NCBI GenBank assembly: GCA_029834535.1
Contig: JAQMWT010000142.1
Span: 1 to 60,000, forward strand
Reading direction: 5' to 3'
DNA from: Chrysophaeum taylorii
Taxonomy: Eukaryota; Sar; Pelagophyceae; Pelagomonadales; Pelagomonadaceae
DNA length: 60,000 nt
Shown: positions 8,702-18,323 of the stretch, one piece after another
How the letters are laid out: every line of letters begins with the position of its first letter
How positions within the stretch are numbered: position 1 is the stretch's first letter
Program-made: the position numbers and the translations under genes
Notes under the pieces: generated by a model
What the model was told of the DNA's origin: nothing
The model's database searches: none
What the model saw: the letters and a program-made list of their open reading frames with translations, nothing else

Positions 8702-11700
8702 CTAAAACTTGAGGTCAGCCTTTTGACTCTCGAGCATCTCTGTCTCGGCCTCCTGGTGCAAAACGTTCTGCATCGTCAGGGCGTTATACTTGTTCTCAAA
8801 CTCTCGGGCTCGCGAAAAGAAGAAACACGAGAGAATAAGTGCCAGGACAACCAGAATGCAGCAAACGATGACAACGGCCACCAGCGCCCTATAGGTGGCC
8901 GTTTTTCCCTTTTTCTTTTCAGTTATGATGGTGGCTCCCGTAGTATCGTCGACAAACTTGTCAAAAACACCAAGGGCCTCGCAAGTATCCTGGGTTGCGC
9001 AAACTTCCTCGACTGTACGGCCGAGCGCGGTACCGGCCCCTCCATTGTCTGTCGAGATGTATTCACAGGTGGCAGTCTCCCAGCAGCTGCCGTCGTCGGG
9101 CCGCGGCGTGCCCTTCTCGAGGGTGTAGACGGTCGTGCGCCCGGCAAGCGGAGCGACGGCGATGAGTATCTCCTGGCCAATGGGGGAGGAGGCAGCGTCG
9201 ACGAAAACGAGATTTTCGGGTCCATCGTTGAGCGCGTAGGTGATCATATAGGTACCAAAGTCGGAATCATTTTCATCGGGGACAACGTCGCCGTTCCCGG
9301 TGAGCCAGTTCCGGACGTTGAGGAAGTCCTGATAGATCGGTAGCGTAGGATCAGAAACGTCGTACGTGACGATCCCGCCAGTACGTTCGAGGCTAATGAA
9401 GGCGAGGATGGTGCCATCGGACATCGTGCCAATAGAGACGCTCTCGGGTTCAGGACCCTTCGCATCCGACCTAAGAAGAAGACGGGCGGAGTGAGCGCCG
9501 CCGCCGCCGCTTGAAAAACGATACGGAAAACTTGCCTATCGTCGAACGCCGGTGGCGCCTCGTCTGAGTTAAAGGGGCACGTAGAAACGCAAGAATCGGG
9601 GGGCGGCTCGATGTCACAGCCGTCGCAGAGACCGCCAGCAACGTTCGACGTGATCTCCTCAAACTTGGAGCCCGAGTCGAACACCTGCTCGAGCTTTGTC
9701 AAACCATCCGTCATCTTCCAGATGGAAAAGGATCGCGCGCCGATCGAGTACGAGCCTCCAGGAGTGCCGGATGTGTCGGTAGCGTCGACGTCAGATGTGA
9801 GCGGCGCGACGGAGAAGCCACAGACGGCCGGGCCGCTCGCTCCAGTCCAGTTGCGATACGTCCATTTCTGCCACCACCGGACGTACGATTCGTACGCGCA
9901 GTCGGTGAGCTCCAGTTTGAAAAGGCACTCATGGACGCCGTTTTCGTACTCGTACGTAAAGAAGTCACAGGTTCCCGAGCCGGCGTCGGCGCACAACCCC
10001 TGGCAGGCCTCGGCACTGGTCATGGTTGGATCGACGTTGAAGTTGTCCAAGTACCACGAGGGGGGCTCCCAGTCAGCCGAGTTGACGGTGTAGGCATCGG
10101 CAGGCTGGGCCGCGTAGTTGCAAAGTCCATCAGTGAAGCCGCCGTAATCGACGCCCCTGTAGATGCAACTGAAGGTCGACGAATCCAGACCGGCGGACAT
10201 CTGCTCAGCGTCGCACGAGTTTATGCCGCACGCGTTGGACGCGAAGTCTGTCGGCTGGTACGTCGTCGTCAAGAGACGGCCGAGGAGCGTCTCGGCGGTA
10301 CAATCCGTGCACGTTGCGACGGGCGGGTCGCCAAGATCGCCGTACCTCGTTTCCTCGCCGTAGAGTCCGGTGCCGTCGACGGCCTCGGCCGTGCCAATGA
10401 TGTCCTCGCCGTCGCGCGAGTCGCCTTCGTTCGCCGTGATAATATAGGTGACGTCGTCTACGACGTACGCGGCGATCTGGTCGGGCATTGGGATGTGATA
10501 GGCAGAGACGCCGTCCCACGAGTTGGTGATAGCAATGTAGCCGTCGCGGTCCGAGGCGTCCATCGTGGCTTGGATGTAGCCATACCCTCCGAGATACGTG
10601 TACTGGCGCTCGGCAGTATCGAAAAAAGCGTACGCGTTGTTGTCCTGCATGCTGACGACAAAGTACGAACCACCAAGCACAAAGGCACCGTGTTCGGGCT
10701 CGAGGTCGAGGCTAATATCGTCAGCATTGGGACCGTAGAGGCGGACGTTGCGGCTGCGGTACTCGAGCGCTAATGACCAGGCGTACGGCGCGAAGTTGGC
10801 CTCGGTGAAGTTGTAGTTGGTGCAGTCGAAGTTAACGACGACCGGGTTGAAGTCGAGCGACAAATCACAGAGCGTCAAAGAACCCTCGTGGTCGAGCTGC
10901 CCGTCCTCGCGCGCTAAGCCTTCGTTGATACACGCGAGCATGGGTGTTTGTGACGTAACGCCCTCCGGTTTGACGCCTGCCTCGGTGCAACCAAGGTACC
11001 CGAGCGTGGAAGCGTCGTAGAACACGAGATAGCCGTTGGCCCACTCGTAGAGATGAGGCACGGCGGCCGCGACGACCGTGTTCTCATAATTGTCGAGTTC
11101 AATCGTCGCGACAGACTGCACCGACTCGCTTTGCACAGTGCCGCACGCGGCCGGGCCCGACGCTCCGTACCATTCCTGGTCGTACTCGTGTTGATCGTAC
11201 GAGGGTCCTTGCTCCCACACAACGTATGCGAGGCAGTCGCTGCCCAGGGATGCCGAGTACGATTCCTTGAGGTAGCACTCGTTGTGGCGAGTGGTCGTGC
11301 ATACGCCATCATCATCCGTTTCGCATTCGTTCTCGAACGAGAAATACGCACACGAAGCGTCCTCCGCGCACATCGCCTGGCAGGCATCGACGCTCGTCAT
11401 CGTCACGTCGTATGCGAGCTCAGGGGGTTCGTCCCAATCTTCGCAACACATAAATTCTTCGTTGTCGTGCACGATCTTGATCACAGTCGCGTAGCCACAC
11501 GGCGCGCCGTCGCCGCCAAAGTCCATCGACTCGTAGACGCAGTCTTCCTCGATGCAGTGAAATGACAGGTCAGCCGACACCGAGATTGTCCCGGCTTTGG
11601 TCGGGTTCGTCGGGTCTGAAAAGTCGATCACCTGCGAGACGACGATTTAACGAAATGTGGGGGGTCGCGCGGCGAACCTTCAAGTTGATCGACTGGGCCG

Positions 11701-12019
11701 AACCGACGAATGCCCGGTGCGTCTTGATGTCGTATGCGACGTTCTCCGCTGCGTCCGTGTTGTAATCGCCTTCCTGGTAGTCCGCGAGAAACTGCACACA
11801 CACAGGGGTCACACGTCACCAAGTGATCGAGACTCGACGCCCGTCGAAGAAGAAGCAGTTTTCTCGCGGATACAACAACTAGGTCAAAAAAAGAAGAGGC
11901 ATCCCAGGACAAGACAAACAACGGAGGACGCCGTAGTTTTGTTTGTCTACCCTGAGTTTGTAGACGTCCTGGGCACTTGCGCCCAGCAGCATCGAGGCCA
12001 ATGCCGCGCCACGAAACAT
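8702..12019 (-). CDS. MSP130-like / choice-of-anchor-I surface glycoprotein
   Basis: Four exons (12019-11951, 11791-11678, 11631-9536, 9470-8702) encode about 1,015 aa. Exon 1 gives a signal peptide (MFRGAALASMLLGASAQ). The beta-propeller signatures of the choice-of-anchor-I/MSP130 family are present: AENVAYDIKTHRAFV, DQIAAYVVDDVTYIITANEGDSR, LGRLLTT, and, after the third splice, DDRSDAKGPEPESVSIG and FISLERTGGIVTYDVSDPT. Two cysteine-rich modules, each ending in W-x-GASGPA-x-CG, interrupt the propeller at roughly residues 110-200 and 560-650 and resemble PAN/apple modules. A transmembrane helix (VAVVIVCCILVVLALILSC) precedes a short cytosolic tail. Introns are 159, 46 and 65 bp; the last is a GC-AG intron with donor AG/GCAAGT. 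The protein is predicted to be extracellular; in animals the family is linked to biomineral matrix, but no such role is shown here. Confidence 0.88.
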
Positions 12020-14326
12020 CGCGGCGGCAGATTAGTGATTGGAGCGAATCCCGACCTCTTCGTGGAAACTAGTAGTGAATTCGTATTATCACTTTTTTTA
12101 CGAAAGCAGAATAACTTCTAATAAGTAATTAACTTTCTGCGAGAGAAAATTGCACTTCAACAAGGCATCAGTCACTGGCGCCTCGGAGAGGAACGTGACG
12201 CTGTGTTGTCTCGGCGTACGTGCCTCGACAAGTTTATGACGGGCTGTAGCGGCCACAAGTCAACCTTACGGTTGACGCAGCCACGAGCACGCGTGCGATG
12301 ACTGCCCTCTCGCAAGATCGCCAACCAACTAACTATAGGCCAACCAAGTTCATGGGGCGTCGCCTAAACCCAACGCCGAAACGCGTGGCATCAGAATCGC
12401 AGGGTGTTTGGACGAGGGGCACCGAAAGGTGAGTCGGCGGAGCGTGATCATCAGTCTTGTCGCCATGCAACGCGGAGTCCGCGATGTGACCGGCAACCAC
12501 CTCCTCGTAAACTTTTCCTTCTGCGTCCCCCTGCCATACCCCATCCGTTCCGGCTTCCAACCGGCCCGCCCGGGAGGCGAATAGGTGCCAATCTACGCCG
12601 GGAGGGCGGATGCCCTCGCAAGGCGCAGGATTCATAAGGAATCGTCCTTTATCATGACCGTTCGGTCCGCCAACCTCGGGATGATATTTCCGGTGACTAC
12701 TCCGATTGACTGCGCTCATTGATTTTGCGGAAAAATGATTTTGGATGGATTTTACGGCGGTATGAGTTCTGAATAGGGGCTCGTGCTACTACCTGAACTT
12801 GACACCCTGTACCCAGCACCTCTGCTCAGGATGTCTCGGCGAGCTCAAGATTTCTTTGCGGTTTGCGCGCCCGGGGCCAGTTGCCGGCTCTGTTGTTGAC
12901 TGAGAGCCACCACAAGGCGACGTTTGTTTGGCGCCCCAAGTCAACACCCCCAAGTCAATATCTGTGCATCTTTCAGCTCCCAATTTTGTAGTGGTAGCCA
13001 CGTTTGAACGTGTGACATCGCGCCCCTCTCATCAATCGCGTCTGTGTCTTCTTCTCGTTATTGCTTCCCACCCATCATTCCGTGCTGAAATTTAGACTCT
13101 GCCCCTATCGCTCCTGATGCTCGTCTGCCATCGAGGTTCGCTCATCGCGCATAGTCCGACCTTCGTTTCGCCCCCCCCAGTTTCTCCTTTTAGCGCGTTG
13201 GAATTTTCGATATTTTTCGTTCCGTGTTCCTCTCGTGCACTCAGTGCTCCAAAACGCGAGTTTCTTTCATCTCGTTTTTACCAACTCGGGACATTGCGCC
13301 GTGGAACCTGCGAAAATAAAAATTATTGATAACGCGGCTACTTCGCAAAACCACGATCGTGCTGTATGCAAGGTGGGTCACCGATTCATTGACCTGACTA
13401 CTGCTTGTGGAGCCCGCAGAGAGTCCTTGCGCCGAGGTTCGCGAAAAAGCTGCGCAGCTGTCTACCTATTTTCTAAACTCACCAAAATAATATGATGTAT
13501 AGAGGCGACACTGCCCCCGGACCAAGTCCTAGCATCTCTGCTCCCCCCGAATAGAATAGCCAGCTACTTGCATTCTTCCTCCTCTATTTAGCCTCACAGG
13601 CGATATGGTGGCGACTAGCTCCTATGTTTGCCTTTCTTGCGACCCCTCAGGCTGGTTCTGTGAGTTTGGCGGCAGCTCGTCCTGCTTCTTTTTTCGCCGT
13701 CCTCTGCGGTCTCTTTTTCTCTCGCTCTGCGACCCTCCATTCTGGCACATTGATCCTGGGAGTTGCTTGCCAAAAAAAAAAGCGAACTAGCCAGCGAAGT
13801 ACGAACTATTGTCCCGTTTGACTACGAACACCTCGGGCCTGGGGGAGTGACTACGGATCCGCTGTAAAGTCTGTGCGCTGAGGTCGATGACAAAACCAGG
13901 CCGAACCAGCGAGCTCAAGAATTAACCAGCCTGCGCGTGATGCAAGCAGGATGCTTCCTAAATCCAGGCTAAGTCCAGAGCGTCGTTGTTGTTTGCCGAA
14001 ATCGCCCGACACCTTCGCGGCTACTCCACATAGTGTTGCGGGCAGGCCCGACCGCGTTGCTGTTGCTATCCTACGGCATTCATCGTCGCTGTATACTTGC
14101 TGCTAGCTCCTGCCCTACGTCGGCCTCTCAGAGCGATTTTCGGAGGCTGAGAGAGCTTGCTTGCGCCGAGGTGGGATCGCGAACGCCGAATTCACGGACT
14201 ATAGGTCAAAAACGCCGAACATGGTCATCATCATCCCTGGATCCCCCCCTACCTAGCCTGTTGTTTTGAGGGGCGTAAGAAGAAAGAAACGCCGCTAACG
14301 AGCCGTCAGAGTCCTCAAAAACAGCA
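12020..14326. other. Long intergenic region, one unrecognised open frame
   Basis: No gene is firmly supported. A 128-codon minus-strand frame starting with ATG at 12719 and ending at 12333 has mixed composition but no recognisable domain. A 7-bp-stem hairpin (GTCAACC...GGTTGAC) lies at 12259-12276. A pyrimidine-rich tract at about 13560-13790 ends in CCTGGGAGTTGCTTGCC plus an A-run and resembles the tract at 25910-26110 on the other strand. This looks like old transposon-derived sequence. Confidence 0.5.
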
Positions 14327-15627
14327 ATGATGCGGTTCGGTGGGCTCGCGGTCGTGAGCTTGGTGGCGCAGGCCGCGCACGGGGTGTTGTGGTCGTCGTC
14401 GAGAGCCCGCGGGCTGTTTTTGACGCGGCTTCGCGGCGGCAAGGTGGTCGACGAAGTGATCCAGCGGCGGCCCGACGATGCGATGACTGTCGACGACGAG
14501 GAGGGCGAGGTGTACGTGACGCTCCAGTTCGACCCGTTGCGGGCGTTGTACGACGTGTCCCGGCGCGTGCGGTGGGCGCTCGGACGAGCGTGGCGGACGC
14601 TGTCGCGGGTGGTATCGTCGGGGGTGAGGGGGCAGCGACGACGGCGAAGCAAGAACCGAATGCTCGCGCCCGAGGTCAACGCGACGCAGCTGACGACAGT
14701 CTCCGAGGCGATCGGTTCGGCGACCAAGGCGGCCAAGGTGTCCCGGCGGCGAGGCGCGCCGGTGCTCGTGTTGGCAGCCAAGCGCGACTCGCAGCGGAGG
14801 CGAATCGGCGAGTTGTTGCGCGAGGACGAGGCGCTGCGCGCCGCGGCGCACGGCATGGTGCAGTGGGACGCCGACGTCGAGGTGGCAGCCAAGGCCGTCG
14901 CGGACGCCCTGGGGGCGCGGCCGCGGGCCGACGCGTTCCTGGCGCTCGCCGTCCCGGGCGACGAGTACTCGCTCCGCGTCCTTGCCGTCAAGCGCGTCGC
15001 CGAGGCCGACGACGCTGCTTCCCTCGAGCGCTGGTTGAGCCGCGCGACCCTCGCTCACACGGCCGAAGTGGCAGTTCTCAAACGCGCCGCCGACGACGCC
15101 GCGCTGGTTCGCGCGCAGGCCGAGGAACTCGCGACGGCCGTCGAGGCCGACGAGGCCACGCGCCGCGAGTCCGAGCTGCGGCGCGAGGAGCGCCTGCTCC
15201 GCGAGGCCGCGGCGCGCGCCGCCGCCGACGCGGAGCGGCGTGCGGCCGACCGCCGCGCTGAAAAGGCCGAAGCGCTGCCGCCCGAGCCGCCCGCGACGGC
15301 CGATGCCTGCGTCGTCGCCGTCCGCGACCTCACCGGCCTCAAGCACGCGCGCCGCTTCCCGCCCGACGCCGACAGCAACACCCTTTTCGACTGGCTCGAC
15401 GTTCTCGGCCTCGACCTCGACGCCGTTGAAATAAAGCGACCCGGCAAGCCGGACCCCGTCCCCGTCGACAGACCCTTTGCTTTGTGAGAGACGCTCGCGC
15501 GTGCCTCGCCTCACCCTCATCCTCCCCTTGTAGGCGCGACGAGCTCGGCCGCCGCGTCTTGCTCGAGTGCGTCGAAAAAAAGAAAAATACCGAAGAGACG
15601 ACGACGACGACGACATCCGTCACGTGA
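14327..15627 (+). CDS. UAS/UBX-domain protein (FAF2/UBXD8-like) with N-terminal signal
   Basis: Two exons (14327-15483 and 15534-15627) with a 50-bp intron (GTGAGA donor, TTGTAG acceptor) encode about 416 aa. The N-terminus is a signal-like sequence (MMRFGGLAVVSLVAQAAHG) followed by an Arg-rich stretch with RLRGGK. A thioredoxin-like UAS domain follows at about 135-250 (APVLVLAAKRD, HGMVQWDADV, FLALAVPGDEYSLRVLAV), then an Arg/Glu coiled coil at about 275-325 and a C-terminal UBX domain (LTGLKHARRFPPDADSNTLF). The second exon completes the UBX domain (LRDELGRRVLLECVEK). UBX proteins recruit Cdc48/p97. A signal peptide on such a protein is consistent with the ER or the periplastid ERAD-like machinery of red-plastid algae; that location is inference. 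Confidence 0.75.
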
Positions 15628-15683
15628 GGACACCTCTGATGAATCGCCACACGTCCCTTCCTACCCTCCCTGCCCACGGGCGG

Positions 15684-15726
<43 letters not shown>

Positions 15727-16103
15727 GTCGTGGTGGTGGTCGTCGTCGTGTTCCCATGTGGAGGTAACTGCAAGGCGCGAGCCCTCGCGTGTTTCCGGGC
15801 CCACCTCTGCCTTGCGCCACGGAGAATACGCTGCTCGAGCTCGTCTCCGACGTCTGTGTCGTCGGCAGTACCTCGACCACCCTTCGAATTATAGCATGCG
15901 TGCGTGCACTGGGTGGGGCTCTCTCGAGAGTCAAGAGGGCGCTAAGTGCGTGTGCCCTGAAGTTCGGCGGAACGGCTCGCCCAGCAAGAATCGTTCCAAG
16001 AACATTTCCTTTAACGACTCGCCGCGTGCGTTTGGCTATGACGGCCGATTCGGTGGTCTCGGGTTGGCGAATAAGTACGCACTATTATACTATGAAATAA
16101 TCA
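15628..16103. other. Intergenic region with long CGT microsatellite
   Basis: No gene is supported. It contains (CGT)14 at 15685-15726 and otherwise unremarkable sequence ahead of the MFS gene. Confidence 0.6.
15685..15726. repeat. (CGT)14 microsatellite
   Basis: Fourteen uninterrupted CGT units. Similar GAC/GTC runs occur at gene ends through the window (for example 2502-2522, 31143-31168 and 34457-34479). Confidence 0.95.
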
Positions 16104-17817
16104 ATGCTGACTTTTTTGAGACACGGCTCTCGGTCAACCAGTTCCACGACGTGCGATAACACTTCCGCCGCCGCCGCAAAGGACGACAACAGCATGGACA
16201 CACTGCGCGGGGCATTCTCAGTCGTCGACGACGACGACGACGACGACGACGATATGAATGTGGACGATGGCGACATCGAACTCGGAAGCGTCGTGGTCGC
16301 GCAGAGTGAGCCGGAGAGCGCCGACGAAGAGACGGAGTTTACTCCGCCGGTAAAGGAGGTGGTGAGGCGTGCCCCGCTGATCGCGTTGTGTTTTGCCCTG
16401 TTTGCCAACTCGTACGCGCTCATGAATCCCGTGCCATACGCGGGGTTCATGGTCATCCGTTTCCACGTCGCGTCCGACGAAAAATCGGCAGGCTACTTTG
16501 CCGGACTGATCATGACGGCGTTCATGCTCGGGCGCTTCTTGTCGTCGTTTTATTGCGGAAGACTCTCGGACAGGATCTCGCGCAAGTTTGTTATCAGGAC
16601 CAGTCTCTGGAGTTGCGTGATCTTTCAGCTTGCCTTCGGCTTGTGCAGGACGTACCCGACGGCCCTGGCTGCGCGCCTTCTTTTGGGGTTCTTCAACGGA
16701 ATCGCGGGAGTTGCCAAAGCAGCCCTTCCCGAGCTCGTCCCCAAAGACGAGCAACAGACGGCCATGGGCTACGTCACGAACATGTGGAGCCTCGGCATGG
16801 TCGCGGGCCCTGCCGTTGGCGGCATCCTCGCCGAACGACAGAAAAAATGGCCGTATCTTTTACCAAACCTTATCGGCTCGTGCCTCGCTCTCGTCTCGCT
16901 CGCGGGCGTCGAGCTCTGGCTCCCGGGAAGACGTAGGAAAACCTACGCTCGTCTCGACACGAACGACGAAGAGGAGGTTGTTGTCGTCAAAAAAACAACA
17001 GCACCACCGGGCGAGGAGGTCGTTCCCGCCGAGGACGCGACGTACTGTCGTGCGATACCCGAGGCGTCGCGCTGGCCCGTTGGCATCTATTGCGTCTTTA
17101 GTTTCATTGGAATCGCCTACGACGAGTCCTATCCTCTCTGGCTGCTGGCACCAAGAAGTAGCGGTGGTCTTGCCATGAAAAGTGACTCGATCGGCATCGT
17201 TCGCGCTCGGCGTTTTCTTATGATTGTTTTTTCCGCCCGCGATGTAATACGCCCGCGCTCCTGCGCAGGTCATGGCTGTTACGGCCTGCGGCACGTTCGT
17301 CCTCATGTTTGTCGTCTTCCCGTTGATCTCGAAGCGCCTTGATTCTGCACAGCTTTTCAAGCTCTCCTGCACTGTCGTCGGTTTTGCTGTCTTCCTACCG
17401 CCGGCGATCGCCGCCGCGAGCACCCGCTTGGATCGTAGAGTCCTCGCTGGGTGTGACGCGCCAGGGTTTCTCACCTGGGCTCTCCTCCTCCCGCACAACT
17501 TGCTCTATCGCTTTGCTCTTTCCTGCTCATACACCGCGCTTTTCGTGTGCATCAACGACTCCGCCGACGCCGCCGTCCGGGGAGCAGTTAATGGCATCGC
17601 CATGAGCGTCGCCTCGGCTTTCAAGGCGGCGGGACCCTCGATGGGTGCGGCCGCTTTTGCGTGGTCCCTCAACAATAACCTGCCTCCACCCTTCGACCAT
17701 CGATTCCTTTTTCTGTGCTTAGGCGCAGCATCCCTGCTATCCGCGCTCCTCGCGAAGTATACCTTGGTGCCGGCTGCGGTACGCGTGCCACCACCGCCCA
17801 AATCACAGGGACGGTAA
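16104..17817 (+). CDS. MFS transporter, zinc-induced-facilitator (ZIFL) type
   Basis: Two exons (16104-17198 and 17269-17817) encode about 547 aa; the 70-bp intron has a GTTCGC donor. The acidic cytosolic N-terminus includes nine consecutive Asp from a GAC repeat. The first transmembrane segment is near LIALCFALFANSYALM, and the MFS loop motif GRLSDRISRK follows TM2. The AMKSDSIGI block, just before the splice, matches the mid-protein loop of ZIF-like members. Twelve helices are plausible, with a long acidic central loop (EEEVVVVKK). Plant homologues are proton-coupled exporters that move zinc chelators, potassium or auxin at vacuole or plasma membranes; the substrate here is unknown. A later ATG at 16194 (MDTLRGAF) is an alternative start. 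Confidence 0.85.
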
Positions 17818-18323
17818 CGACCTCTCGTTCAAGCGGCGGAGCGTCCTTCTTCGATAATAAATACCCGCACACACGTGTGTGCGTATGTGATCTTCGCCGC
17901 CGCCGCTTCTTCACAGCAAGAAGAAGAATATTATGTGGCAAGGAAGTTGAGAAGGCCCGCCCGCCGTCGCGTGCCAGCGCGGTCGGTCGGTCGGTCCCGA
18001 TGGAGCAATTATTATTAATCTCCTTGTTAAAAAACGACGGATGAGTTGAGTTAGCTTTGGTGGTTCAATAAAATCTGGGGCGAATGGCACTATCAACATC
18101 GAAGTGCGCGCGCGAGGGCGGGGAGGAAACGTCGGTCGCTTGCATCGCAGCAGCATATCGAAGAGATGAGAGTCGGTACAAAAAATTCCCAACGGCGCCG
18201 CGAGGATCAAAGAGATGAGAGTCCGCACGAAAAAAACGTTCCCGACACGCGAGTCGAGCAGGAAATAAAAGCGCGCGCGTTTTTGAGGCGGGAAGACGAG
18301 TCCGCGAAAAAACGCGGAGGCTG
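17818..18323. other. Convergent intergenic region with palindrome
   Basis: No gene. It holds a perfect 16-bp palindrome GCACACACGTGTGTGC at 17867-17882, an AATAAA at 18065-18070, and two imperfect direct repeats of AGAGATGAGAGTC with downstream A-runs (18164 and 18210). It probably carries the 3' ends of the two converging genes. Confidence 0.55.

Noticed and set aside
9931..10773. 280-codon plus-strand frame inside the MSP130-like gene
   Set aside because: Antisense shadow; the minus strand carries the family motifs.
12333..12719. 128-codon minus-strand ORF as a gene
   Set aside because: It starts with ATG and is not low complexity, but it has no recognised domain, neighbour logic or splice support, so it is only mentioned in the intergenic entry.
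14315..15616. 433-codon minus-strand frame
   Set aside because: Antisense of the UAS/UBX gene, which has splice sites and domains on the plus strand.
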